The notes beneath the pieces are model-generated. The model made no database searches. It worked only from the letters and a program-made list of their open reading frames with translations, and was not told the origin of the DNA. This document shows positions 1 to 8,900 of a stretch of DNA of 13,102 nucleotides, piece by piece. How positions within the stretch are numbered: position 1 is the stretch's first letter; each line of letters opens with the position of its first letter. The position numbers and the translations under genes are program-made. Origin of the DNA: an uncultured Selenomonadaceae bacterium. Lineage in GTDB: Bacteria > Bacillota > Negativicutes > Selenomonadales > Selenomonadaceae. The stretch is from the NCBI GenBank assembly GCA_958415865.1, contig CATYZV010000022.1:1-13102 (forward strand), in the 5' to 3' direction.

Positions 1-20
1 AACTAAAACAATTATAATGA

Positions 21-25
21 AGGAG
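21..25 (+). promoter_or_regulatory. Ribosome binding site of the glycyl radical enzyme gene
   Basis: AGGAG lies 8 nt before the ATG at 34. An in-frame TTG at 31 would be only 5 nt away and is a rarer start codon, so the ATG at 34 is the better start. This shortens the longest reading frame by one residue. Confidence 0.8.
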
Positions 26-33
26 AGTTTTTG

Positions 34-2376
34 ATGTACTGGAAAGAAGCTTACAAAACGCGAACCAAAGAATCCTACACAGGCTATGATACGATTTATA
101 ACAATAAGCCGCGCTTAAATTTCCGAGAACTGCTAGAGCATATGGAAAACTTTACAGAAGTATATAAGAATTGTAAAGATGACCATCCGGCAATACGCGA
201 AGCTAAATGCTTAGATGCTCAATTTCCACAGATTATGCTCGATATTATGCCCAATGACCTTTTTTGCGGCCGTACTGATATTTTCCCTCTGGGTATGAAT
301 GCGCAGTATATCAACAGCGAATGGGGATTTGCCATGAATTTTGAGTGGTTTAAGGAGAAAATAACCTCCTCTGAAACCTCTGCTGCTGATAAAGCTAGAC
401 TGCAAAGATTAATGGATTATTGGCAGGATCATACATCAACAAAAAAATTTTTAGCTGAAATGGATCCTGAAGATAAAATTTATATGGTTACCGGCGGTGT
501 TGCCGACGGCAGTGTACTGGACCTGGCCAATTATCCTCACGCAGCTACAGCTCTGCAGCGTGTTGCGGGAATTTTCTTAGATTATCACAAACTGCTCGGT
601 TATGGCCTTGCCGGGCTGAGCCGCTTAATTGCTGAAAAGCAGAAAGAACATCCGGAAAACGATCCTAATTTTTATCTGGGTATGCAGATGGCTTTGCAAA
701 CGGTCATGAAAGTTCTCTACTGGTATGCCGGACGTGCAGCTGAACTTGCGCAAGGTGAAACGGATGAAGCCCGTCGAGCTGAGCTGAAGGAAATGGAGCG
801 CATCTGCCGCAAGCTCATCACGGAAAAACCTGCATCATTCCGCGAAGCTGTACAGCTCGTCATAATCTATACGATGATCGACGGTGCACGCGAATGGGGC
901 CGTATGGATGATTACTTAGCGCTTTATTATGTGGATGATTTGGAAAAAGGAATCATAGATGAGGAAGAAGCTATCCGCCTGCTGACGAGTTTTTGGCAGC
1001 TTATGATAGTCAAAGAACAAGTAACGGATGACCGCGTGATCATAGGTGGACTGGGCAGAAAACATCCTAAGGAAGCAGATCAGCTGGCGATGGTTATCAT
1101 GGAAGTATCTCGCAGGGTACACGATATTGTGCCGCAGCTCACGCTTAGAATGTACGATGGCATGGATAAAAAGCTGTATGATAAAGCTATGGAATGTATC
1201 GGCGAAGGAACTACTTACCCGATGCTGTACCAGGATGAAAATATTATTCCGGGCGTGATGAAAGTATTCGGCATCAGCTATGAAGAAGCATTGGGCTGGA
1301 TGCCGCTGGGATGCGGTGAGTTTACGATAGACCACAGAATTATTGTCAGCCCGAATTCTGTTTTAAATATGGCCAATGTCCTTTGGGGTACGATCAACGG
1401 AGGATATGATTCTACAGGAAAATACCGTCTTACGCCTAACAGTGAAACATTGACAGATTATAAAACTTTTGATGAATTGTGGAATGTATTTTGCAAAAAT
1501 GTGGCATTTCTTACGGATGTAAGTGCGCGAAATCACTCCCGCGGTTATGAAATAATTGCCAATGATATGTCGCTCAATCTCCACAATATTCTCTACGATA
1601 ACTGCATGGATGCCGGTAAGGGTGTGATAAGCGGCGGTACAGTGAAGTGCGGCGGCAGTGATGAGATATACGGTATAGTTACTTGCTCCGATTCTCTATA
1701 CGCTATAAAGAAGTGCGTGTTTGAAGATAAAATTATCAGTGCTGCAAAACTGTTGAAAATGCTAAAAGCAGATTTTGTCGGCTACGAAAAAGAACGAGCT
1801 ATTTTACTTAATGTCGATAAATTCGGCAATGATATGGATGAAGTCGACGATATGATGAAAGCCGTTCATGAGATGGTATGCTATACGATGCTCGATATTT
1901 CCGGCAAGTACTTTGGCTTGGACTGCTTTGGCATGGTGAATATCAATAATAGAGACAATACAACTTACGGAAGAAATACCGGAGCAACACCGGACGGCAG
2001 GCGTGCAGGTGATTCGCTGTCCAATGCCAATAATCCCACAGCCGGAATGGATAAGAGCGGCGTTACGGCGTTTGTTAATTCACTGCTCAAGGCCAGAGGA
2101 GATATTCACTTTGGAACGGTGCAGAATATGAAATTTTCTAAAGAGACGTTTAACGGTATGCGCAAGAGTGTTATTTATCCGCTGATGGATTCTTATTTCG
2201 GACGCGGCGGCACTCAAGCTATGATAAATGTAGTTGGCCGTGAAGATCTGGAAAATGCGCGTAAGGAACCGGAAAAATATTCTAACCTGATTGTACGCGT
2301 AGGCGGATTTAGTGCCAGATATGTAGAACTGGCAGATGATGTTCAGCTGGATATCTTAAATCGTACGCTTAATTGA
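34..2376 (+). CDS. Glycyl radical enzyme of the lyase/dehydratase type, substrate unknown
   Basis: A 780-residue member of the pyruvate formate-lyase-like glycyl radical superfamily, close to the usual length of about 780-850. The catalytic loop reads GCGE at residues 426-429, with thiyl Cys427 and the likely general base Glu429. This is the Cys-x-Glu arrangement of the C-O, C-N and C-S cleaving enzymes, not the Cys-Cys of true pyruvate formate-lyase. The glycyl radical motif is RVGGF at 755-759, with Gly758 the expected radical site, 22 residues from the C-terminus. It is a soluble cytoplasmic enzyme that must be activated anaerobically by the neighbouring radical-SAM activase. The activase starts 1 nt downstream, and a polyol-type dehydrogenase, a VOC protein and a sugar-type permease follow. 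The central x of GCxE is Gly, and the usual Ser/Ala before the radical Gly is also Gly. I could not match it to glycerol, propanediol, choline, hydroxyproline, isethionate, arylacetate or 1,5-anhydroglucitol-6-phosphate enzymes. The family is sure, the reaction is not. Confidence 0.95.
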   Translation: MYWKEAYKTRTKESYTGYDTIYNNKPRLNFRELLEHMENFTEVYKNCKDDHPAIREAKCLDAQFPQIMLDIMPNDLFCGRTDIFPLGMNAQYINSEWGFAMNFEWFKEKITSSETSAADKARLQRLMDYWQDHTSTKKFLAEMDPEDKIYMVTGGVADGSVLDLANYPHAATALQRVAGIFLDYHKLLGYGLAGLSRLIAEKQKEHPENDPNFYLGMQMALQTVMKVLYWYAGRAAELAQGETDEARRAELKEMERICRKLITEKPASFREAVQLVIIYTMIDGAREWGRMDDYLALYYVDDLEKGIIDEEEAIRLLTSFWQLMIVKEQVTDDRVIIGGLGRKHPKEADQLAMVIMEVSRRVHDIVPQLTLRMYDGMDKKLYDKAMECIGEGTTYPMLYQDENIIPGVMKVFGISYEEALGWMPLGCGEFTIDHRIIVSPNSVLNMANVLWGTINGGYDSTGKYRLTPNSETLTDYKTFDELWNVFCKNVAFLTDVSARNHSRGYEIIANDMSLNLHNILYDNCMDAGKGVISGGTVKCGGSDEIYGIVTCSDSLYAIKKCVFEDKIISAAKLLKMLKADFVGYEKERAILLNVDKFGNDMDEVDDMMKAVHEMVCYTMLDISGKYFGLDCFGMVNINNRDNTTYGRNTGATPDGRRAGDSLSNANNPTAGMDKSGVTAFVNSLLKARGDIHFGTVQNMKFSKETFNGMRKSVIYPLMDSYFGRGGTQAMINVVGREDLENARKEPEKYSNLIVRVGGFSARYVELADDVQLDILNRTLN

Positions 2377-2377
2377 T

Positions 2378-3298
2378 ATGAAACATCAAAACAATACATT
2401 AAATATATTCGATGTGCAGCGATTTGCTCTGCACGACGGGCCAGGAATACGCACCACTGTTTTTTTGAAGGGCTGCCCTTTAAACTGCGTGTGGTGCCAT
2501 AACCCGGAATCGAAAAAAGCTTTGCCTCAGCTGGGTTTTTTAGCTAAAAAGTGCATTGGCTGCGGTCTCTGCGCTGAAGTATGCCCGCAAGGCGTACACA
2601 AGACAGATGCTGTAAAAGGTCATACTATAGATTACAGCCGCTGCGCAAAATGCGGCAGGTGCGTATCAGCCTGTCCAAACAAAGCTCTGAAAATATTTGG
2701 GCGCAAGGCTGCTGTCGATGAAATTATTCAAGATGTGCTCAAAGACCGCGATTTTTATCGGCGCAGCGGCGGCGGGCTGACGGTGAGCGGAGGAGAGGCT
2801 ATGATGCAGTTTGAGCCTCTCTTGAAATTAGTAAAACAAGCAAAAGAAAATAATATTCATGTTTGTCTTGATACCTGCGGATATGCTCCGAGTGATAATT
2901 ATAAAAAAATAGCTGCCTATGTCGATGTCTTTCTGTTTGACTACAAGCTGACTGACAGTGCAGCGCATAAGAAATATACAGGTGTAGATAATGGCTTGAT
3001 TCTCAGAAATTTGAAATGCTTATGTGATATAGGTGCAAAGATTTATCTGCGCTGTCCTATAATTCCGGGAATCAACGATACGAATGAGCATTATCAGGCT
3101 ATTGCTAAAATATCCAGGCAGTACAAAAATATAGAGCAGGTAAATCTAATGGCTTATCATGATATGGCAAAAGGAAAGACGGCACAGATCGGCGAATCTT
3201 ACAGCCTGCCGGATATAAAAACTGTTTCAGCAGAGCAGAAAAAAGCCATGTATAAACAAGTAGAATCCTGCGGATGTCTTCATCTGCAAGAGGGATAA
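2378..3298 (+). CDS. Glycyl radical enzyme activating enzyme (radical SAM, two extra 4Fe-4S clusters)
   Basis: A 306-residue activase that uses S-adenosylmethionine and a [4Fe-4S] cluster to abstract a hydrogen from the partner enzyme's glycine. The radical-SAM cysteines form CxxxCxxC at Cys33, Cys37 and Cys40, after the DGPGIRTTVFLKG lead-in at residues 20-32. A ferredoxin-like insert follows, with Cys59/62/65/69 and Cys89/92/95/99, each followed by proline, as in bacterial ferredoxin clusters. GGGLTVSGGE at 131-140 carries the SAM-binding GGE. The insert is typical of activases for GRE lyases and dehydratases and is absent from the short activase of pyruvate formate-lyase, which supports the same reading of the upstream enzyme. 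The start lies 1 nt after the upstream stop and has no clear Shine-Dalgarno sequence, so translational coupling is likely. The activase should be specific to that partner. Confidence 0.95.
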   Translation: MKHQNNTLNIFDVQRFALHDGPGIRTTVFLKGCPLNCVWCHNPESKKALPQLGFLAKKCIGCGLCAEVCPQGVHKTDAVKGHTIDYSRCAKCGRCVSACPNKALKIFGRKAAVDEIIQDVLKDRDFYRRSGGGLTVSGGEAMMQFEPLLKLVKQAKENNIHVCLDTCGYAPSDNYKKIAAYVDVFLFDYKLTDSAAHKKYTGVDNGLILRNLKCLCDIGAKIYLRCPIIPGINDTNEHYQAIAKISRQYKNIEQVNLMAYHDMAKGKTAQIGESYSLPDIKTVSAEQKKAMYKQVESCGCLHLQEG

Positions 3299-3316
3299 AT
3301 AAGAAAATTTAATTTA

Positions 3317-3322
3317 AAGGAG
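3317..3322 (+). promoter_or_regulatory. Ribosome binding site that decides the dehydrogenase start
   Basis: AAGGAG is 9 nt from the ATG at 3332 but only 3 nt from the ATG at 3326. The second ATG is therefore the more likely start, giving an N-terminus of MSNTAKG. Confidence 0.7.
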
Positions 3323-3331
3323 ATTATGATC

Positions 3332-4378
3332 ATGAGTAACACAGCAAAAGGATTAATGAAAGCAGCTGTATTTTATCAGCCGGGCAAGATTGAGATTGAA
3401 GAAAAGCAGATTCCGGCAGTAAAACCGGATGAAGTATTGATTAAGATAATGGCAGCAGGAGTGTGCGGTACGGATATGCACATTTACAGCGGTGCTAAAG
3501 GCGCATCTGAATGTTTCCCTCCGGTAGTGCTGGGGCATGAATTTGCCGGTATCGTAGAAGCTGTAGGCAGCGAAGTAACAAATGTAACAGTCGGACAGCA
3601 TGTAACGGCTGACCCTAGCATCATGTGCGGCAAATGCTTTGCCTGCCAGACAGGAAAGCCTCATTTCTGCGTTGATTATTCTGCTACGGGCGTAACTTAC
3701 GACGGCGGCTTTGCTCAGTACTGTGTAGTTAAAGAAAAGCAGGTATTTGTTTTGAAGCCGGAAGTTTCCTTTGAAGAAGGAGCTATGTGCGAACCTTTAG
3801 GCTGCTGTCTCCACGGCATTGACCGCGCAGGTGTGCGCAGCGGCGATACTGTTTTAATCATCGGCGGCGGAACTATCGGATTGATCATGATGCAGCTTGC
3901 ACGCTTAGCCGGTGCTGCGACAATCCTCGTATCTGAACCTGTGGACAGCAAACGAGAAACGGCATTGAAGCTCGGTGCAGATTTTGCGTTTAATCCGCTG
4001 GAAGAAAATCCTTGGGATATTTTAAAAACTAACGGCATTCGAGAAATCAATGTTGCTATTGAATGTGTAGGCCGCCCGGAAACTATGATGGACGCATTCC
4101 GCTTCATCAGCCCGGCAGGACATATCTTGCTGTTCGGCTTGACTGCTCCTGACTGTGAAATTCCCTTCAAACCGTATGAAATGTTCCAGAAGGAGCTAAC
4201 TGTTACGGCATCTTTCGTAAATCCGTTCACGCATGGCAGAGCAGCTGATTTATTGAACACCGGCAAAATGCGTTTAGCTGAACTTATTTCTGACCGCTTT
4301 GAATTGGATGAAATAAATAAAGCGTTTGAGGTTCACGGCAGAAACGGGAAGATGATGATTTTCCCCAACGGGAGATAA
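3332..4378 (+). CDS. Zinc-dependent medium-chain dehydrogenase, polyol dehydrogenase type
   Basis: A 348-residue member of the medium-chain dehydrogenase/reductase family (sorbitol, arabitol, butanediol or threonine dehydrogenase type), which oxidises a secondary alcohol or reduces the matching ketone. Catalytic zinc ligands are visible as Cys45 (GVCGTD), His69 and Glu70 (GHE), with Glu154 a likely further ligand. The structural zinc site is Cys99, Cys102, Cys105 and Cys113. The Rossmann motif GGGTIG lies at 178-183. Glu202, at the end of the next strand, is an acidic residue of the kind that favours NAD(H) over NADP(H). It is cytoplasmic. It lies 33 nt after the activase gene and 3 nt before the VOC gene, so it probably works on the substrate or product of the glycyl radical enzyme. 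Such dehydrogenases overlap in sequence, and I cannot name the substrate. An upstream ATG at 3326 would add two residues. Confidence 0.93.
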   Translation: MSNTAKGLMKAAVFYQPGKIEIEEKQIPAVKPDEVLIKIMAAGVCGTDMHIYSGAKGASECFPPVVLGHEFAGIVEAVGSEVTNVTVGQHVTADPSIMCGKCFACQTGKPHFCVDYSATGVTYDGGFAQYCVVKEKQVFVLKPEVSFEEGAMCEPLGCCLHGIDRAGVRSGDTVLIIGGGTIGLIMMQLARLAGAATILVSEPVDSKRETALKLGADFAFNPLEENPWDILKTNGIREINVAIECVGRPETMMDAFRFISPAGHILLFGLTAPDCEIPFKPYEMFQKELTVTASFVNPFTHGRAADLLNTGKMRLAELISDRFELDEINKAFEVHGRNGKMMIFPNGR

Positions 4379-4381
4379 ATC

Positions 4382-4762
4382 ATGAAAAAGTATGCGACAG
4401 GCGTGCAGCATATCGGAATCCCTACAGAAGATATGCAGGCAAGCATGGATTTTTATCAGAAACTGGGTTTTACAACTGCATACGAAACCGTTTTTGACGG
4501 AGCGGCAGTTGTATTTTTAAAGCTGGAAAACCTCGTCTTAGAAATATACGAGTCCAAATGTGCTGCAAAAAAAGCAGGTGCTATCGACCACATCGCAATA
4601 GATGTACTGGATGTAGAACAGGTTTACCAAGAGATTTGCCGCATGGAAATGAATACGCTTCAAGATGCAGTACATTTTCTGCCGTTTTGGTCAAAAGGTG
4701 TGAAATTCTTTACGATTGAAGGTCCGAATGCGGAAAAAATTGAATTCAGCCAGTTCTTGTAA
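4382..4762 (+). CDS. VOC superfamily (glyoxalase-like) protein
   Basis: A 126-residue, single-domain protein of the vicinal oxygen chelate fold, made of two beta-alpha-beta-beta-beta repeats that bind one divalent metal. All four classical ligand positions are present: His10 in QHIGIP, Glu54 in LVLEIYE, His70 in IDHIAID, and Glu121 in the closing GPNAEKIEF stretch at 114-122. It is therefore likely to bind metal and be catalytically active. Known members isomerise hemithioacetals (glyoxalase I), epimerise, or open and cleave rings. The start has a GGGAG site (4370-4374) 7 nt upstream, inside the end of the dehydrogenase gene. Within this operon it may detoxify or isomerise a reactive carbonyl made by the radical enzyme, but that is inference. 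A lactoylglutathione lyase label would go further than the sequence allows. Confidence 0.88.
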   Translation: MKKYATGVQHIGIPTEDMQASMDFYQKLGFTTAYETVFDGAAVVFLKLENLVLEIYESKCAAKKAGAIDHIAIDVLDVEQVYQEICRMEMNTLQDAVHFLPFWSKGVKFFTIEGPNAEKIEFSQFL

Positions 4763-4776
4763 TATGAGGTAGAGCT

Positions 4777-5910
4777 ATGGAAAAAGATAAAAAAAAATCA
4801 ATTATCAGTGTGATAATTGATGGCATATCCGGTATTTTCTGGCCTATAGTAAATCTGCTGATTGCTGCCGGTATAATGAAGGGTCTGTTGGCGTTGCTGA
4901 CTACGCTTTCTGTACTGTCGCCGGAAAGTGATACTTTTTTAGTACTAAATGCGATGGCAGACAGCCTGTTCTATTTCTTGCCTATTTTTCTGGCGTTTAC
5001 TTCAGCAAAGAAATTCGGTGCTAATCCGTATACGGCAGTGCTGATCGCAGCTATGACGCTGCATCCTTCGCTAAATACGGTTTTAGAGGCAGGCACTACC
5101 GTTTACTTTTTAGGAATTCCGTTAAATGGCGTGATGTATCATTCTACGGTAATTCCGATTCTCTTAGCAACAGCTTCGCTGCATTTTGTGGAGAAATTTT
5201 TGCATCGGATTTTGCCGGAAATGGTTAGAGGCTTCATGACACCGCTGCTGTCCGTATTGATCGTCGGATTTATGACGCTCTCTGTATTCGGCAGCGTCGG
5301 CATGGTCGTCGGCGATGTGCTGGCAGCCGGATATGAATATATTTACGGTTTATCGCCGCTGATAGCCGGTTTGCTCTTAGGAGCAGCGATACAGCTGATG
5401 GCCATCGGAGGGCTTCACTGGCCTCTAATTGTAATCGCGATGAATAATATTATCGTAAACGGAAGCGATACAATTCTCGTATTGATGAGTCCGCCGGTAT
5501 TTGCACAGGCAGGAGCGTGCATGGCAGTGTTCTTAAAGAGCAAGTCAGCACCTTTGCGTACTACCTGCATATCAGCTGCACTTTCCTCGCTTTTCGGCAT
5601 CACGGAGCCGGCTACCTTTGGCGTAAATTTGCCGCGGAAAAAGCCGATGGCTGCAGTATGTATCGGCGGCGGCATCGGAGGGGCTATAGCCGGATTTTCC
5701 GGTGCTGCGGCAAATTCATTTGCTTTTGCCAGCATCGTAGCTCTGCCTGTATTTCTAGGACCGGGATTTACGCTTTTTCTCATAAGCTGCGCTGTAGGTT
5801 TTGTAATTTCTTTTGTACTGACCTTGATTTTGAAATTTGAAGTGGATACTACAGCTGAAAATATTTCTACTGAAAGTCAGTCTAAAAATGTTTCCTTATC
5901 TGTAAAGTAA
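4777..5910 (+). CDS. Stand-alone PTS EIIC permease, glucose/beta-glucoside type
   Basis: A 377-residue polytopic inner-membrane protein with about ten hydrophobic segments between residues 10 and 352, resembling the EIIC domain of the glucose/beta-glucoside/sucrose/trehalose PTS superfamily. The diagnostic motif GITEPATFGVN lies at 274-284, followed by LPRKKP. GGLHW at 211-215 matches the conserved loop near the sugar site. It begins directly with the membrane domain. There is no N-terminal EIIB with its phosphorylated CATRLR-type cysteine and no C-terminal EIIA; the tail after about residue 353 is short and hydrophilic. It needs EIIB and EIIA in trans to phosphorylate its substrate, or else works as a facilitator. 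A GAGG site at 4766-4769 precedes the ATG. It closes the operon before a terminator hairpin and is the likely uptake route for the pathway's sugar, polyol or glycoside. Confidence 0.9.
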   Translation: MEKDKKKSIISVIIDGISGIFWPIVNLLIAAGIMKGLLALLTTLSVLSPESDTFLVLNAMADSLFYFLPIFLAFTSAKKFGANPYTAVLIAAMTLHPSLNTVLEAGTTVYFLGIPLNGVMYHSTVIPILLATASLHFVEKFLHRILPEMVRGFMTPLLSVLIVGFMTLSVFGSVGMVVGDVLAAGYEYIYGLSPLIAGLLLGAAIQLMAIGGLHWPLIVIAMNNIIVNGSDTILVLMSPPVFAQAGACMAVFLKSKSAPLRTTCISAALSSLFGITEPATFGVNLPRKKPMAAVCIGGGIGGAIAGFSGAAANSFAFASIVALPVFLGPGFTLFLISCAVGFVISFVLTLILKFEVDTTAENISTESQSKNVSLSVK

Positions 5911-5921
5911 AATAGAAAGCA

Positions 5922-5959
5922 AAGAGACCAGCATAACAATATGATTATGCTGGTCTTTT
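5922..5959. terminator. Bidirectional intrinsic terminator between convergent operons
   Basis: GACCAGCATAA at 5926-5936 pairs perfectly with TTATGCTGGTC at 5945-5955 across an 8-nt loop. The stem extends through A/T pairs and one G-T pair to 5922 and 5959. TTTT follows the core on the + strand, and a pyrimidine-rich TCTCTTT tract follows it on the - strand. It lies 11 nt after the EIIC stop and 5 nt beyond the stop of the GH13-GH77 gene, so it can serve both transcripts. Confidence 0.85.
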
Positions 5960-5964
5960 GTATC

Positions 5965-8900
5965 TTAAATTCTGTGGTAAGTGCGGGTCAGCTGTTGTAG
6001 ATACATTGCTTTTTCGTCTGTCAATGCTCCGTCTTTCATGCGCCAGCCCCAGTTTGTACCGACTGTGCCGGGCAGGTTCATGCGCGCACTGCCGTTCAAG
6101 GCCAGTACATCCTGCATTGGCAGCATGGCAAGTTCAGCCGGTGAACGGTAGGCGAGTTTTATCAATTCCTGCAGCAGCGATTTATCATCGTCTGCTGAAA
6201 CGCCGAGAAAATCAGCTAAGACTGCTTTATCGCGAGGCGGTATATCTGTCTGAAGCCAGCCCAGTGTCGTGTTGTTATCGTGCGTTCCTGTGTATACAAC
6301 GCTGGCTTGAGGGCAGAGAAAATTCATCGTGCCTGCATTGTTAGGGTAAAGTTCAAATTGCAGTACTTTCATGCCGGGAAAATCGCAGTCATGCTTGAGT
6401 TTTTCTACTTCCGGCGTGATGACACCCAAATCTTCGGCGATGATCGGTACATCGCCCAGGTATTTATGGATTACATCGAATAAATCTCTGCCAGGGCCTT
6501 TTATCCAGCGTCCTATTTTGGCGGTCTTGGCATTGCCTGGAATTTCCCAATACGCTTCAAAGCCGCGGAAGTGGTCGATGCGGATTATGTCTACTACTTC
6601 CATCAGTGTAGCGATGCGGCTGCGCCACCAAGCGTAATCATTGCGCTTCATGACATCCCATTTGTAGTGGGGATTGCCCCAGAGCTGCCCGTCAGCACTG
6701 AAGTAGTCGGGCGGCACACCGGCAGCTGTCTTGAGGGTGCCGTTAGGATTGAGATTGAATTCCTCTTGGTGCGTCCAGACATCGCTGCTGTCGTGTGAAG
6801 GGAAGATAGGAACATCGCCCAATATCTTGATGCCATTTTGCGTGGCGAAACTGTGCAGCTTTTGCCATTGGCTGAAGAAGATGTACTGCGTGAATTTCAC
6901 GTAGGCTATTTCTCTGTGCAGCAGGGAAGCGTATTCTTGCAGTGCTTTAGGCTGACGGCGGCGGATGGAGTCAGGCCATTTAAACCAGGATTTGCCGTTG
7001 AAAAATTGCTTTAAGGATGTGAATAAAGCAAAGTCATCGAGCCATGATGAATGTTCTTGGCAGAACGTTTCATATTTATCATCAGGTTTAAAGCGCGAGA
7101 AAGCCCGGCGCAGAATTTTTTCTTTGTATGCAGCTGCTTTTACGAAGTCTACACGGTCATCATCGGATGTGTAATTCGGCTTAATCTCTATCTCGGTCAA
7201 AAGCCCCTGTTCGACGAGTTTTTCCGGGGATATCAGCAGTGTATTGCCGGCGAATGATGAGGGAGACTGGTATGGCGATGCACCATAGCCGACGGGATTC
7301 AAAGGCAGTACCTGCCAAATAGACTGGTGGCCCTTTTTCAGCCAGCGTACAAAGTCATACGCCTGCCTGCCAAGATCACCTATGCCGTATGCAGAAGGCA
7401 GAGATGTGGGATGCAGCAGTACGCCTGCTTTTTTGGCTGTGGCAGCCGATTCTTTCGATGCTTCAAATATGAGTGCCTGCAAGGGCTGCAATGTGATCTT
7501 TGCTTTGTTGTCCTCTATCGGCACATCTGGATGACTGCCCCGCAGCTCATGAAGAGTTGTACAGCAGAAGCCATGAACATCTATATAGACCTCTGCTTCC
7601 TTCGTTTGGCTTCGGTTGAGTACTGTCAGTATGCAGCCAGCCTCTGTCTTTTGCTTGAATCTGTCCAAATTCTGTTTGGCGGTGCGCAGATAGGCGAATA
7701 CATCGCCGTCGGCATAAGCGGGCACGTACCAGCCGGTCTGAAGTATGCTGTGCGCGTTGCGCAGCGCGATTAAATCGACAAAGGTGCGGCGCATTTTCTC
7801 GGCCGTATCATCCGTATTCCATTTATACGGTGCTCTATTGTGCGGGTCTTTGTAGCCCTGCATAGCTATTTCATCACCGTAATAGATAGACGGCACGCCG
7901 GGCAGGGTCATCTGCCATACAGCCGCCATCTCCAGGCGGGCAAGTCCCAATTTTAATTTATCCTTGCTCAATTTATATTTTGCCTGCTGATGTACTGTCA
8001 TTTTATCTGTATCCGGTGCTTCGCCCAAAAGTGTGAGTGCTCGTTCAACATCGTGGCTGGAGAGCAGATTCATCATCACATAGAGATTTTCTGCCGGATA
8101 GTTTTCCTGCTGGCTGGCAATCGCTGTCTGAGTCTGCTGAGCCGTTTTCTTATCCAAGAGAAAATCCAGCATAATCCGGCGCAGCGGATAGTTCATCGCG
8201 CTGTCCATTTCGCCGCCGCAGAGATATTTGCGCGGCACACCGTAGGAAACTTTGTTAGAGGCATCTTCCCAGACTTCGCCGATTACAAGAGCATCGCTGT
8301 CGGCTTCTTTTACTCCTTTATAGAACAGCCGCGTAAAACCTTCCGGCAGTTCGTCGATCACATCGAGCCTCCAGCCCTTTATACCTGCGTCCATCCATTG
8401 ATGGAGCACGCTGTCTTTATCGCGGATGATGAAATCAAGATATGACGGAGTAAGCTCTTTGACATTGGGCATACTGCCGAAATTCCACCAGCAGTCGTAT
8501 TCCTCAGGGTATTTCTTGAAATCGTACCATTCGTAATATGGAGACTCTTTGGACTGAGCAGCCCCGAGGCTGTCGTACCGTCCGGCACTGTTGAAGTAAA
8601 TGCTGTCGCTGCCCGTATGGCTGAATACACCATCCAATATTATATGAATTCCCATTGCCTCAGCTTGGCGGCAGAGTTTGGCAAAATCTTCATTCGTACC
8701 GAGCCACGCATCGACTTTATGGTAATCGCCTGTATCGTAGTGATGATTGGAACGCGATTCAAATATGGGATTTAGATAGATTACAGAAATGCCCAGTTCC
8801 TTTAAATAAGGAAGCTTTTTTATAATTCCTTTAAAATCTCCACCGTAAAAATCGTAATTTATTAGATCGCGCGAATCAGGATCGAAGCCGTACATCGGCG

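Noticed and set aside
13..18. Perfect TATAAT as a -10 element for the GRE operon
   Set aside because: Transcription would begin about position 25, removing most of the ribosome binding site. The matching -35 would be outside the window, so it cannot be supported.
916..1335. 139-residue open frame on the - strand inside the GRE gene
   Set aside because: It overlaps the conserved GRE core in antisense and has no protein-family features of its own.
34..2376. Annotation of the GRE as pyruvate formate-lyase
   Set aside because: It lacks the adjacent Cys-Cys pair of that enzyme, has the Cys-x-Glu loop of lyases and dehydratases, and is paired with an activase carrying two extra iron-sulfur clusters.
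2374..2376. TGA at the end of the GRE as a possible selenocysteine codon
   Set aside because: It falls at the normal family C-terminus, 22 codons after the radical glycine, and the activase start follows after 1 nt.
3715..4266. 183-residue open frame on the - strand across the dehydrogenase gene
   Set aside because: It is antisense to a gene with clear zinc and Rossmann motifs, has no ribosome binding site context, and shows no recognisable domain.
7327..8445. Two open frames of about 150 residues on the + strand inside the GH13-GH77 gene
   Set aside because: They are antisense to well-conserved glycoside hydrolase sequence and look like composition-driven shadows.
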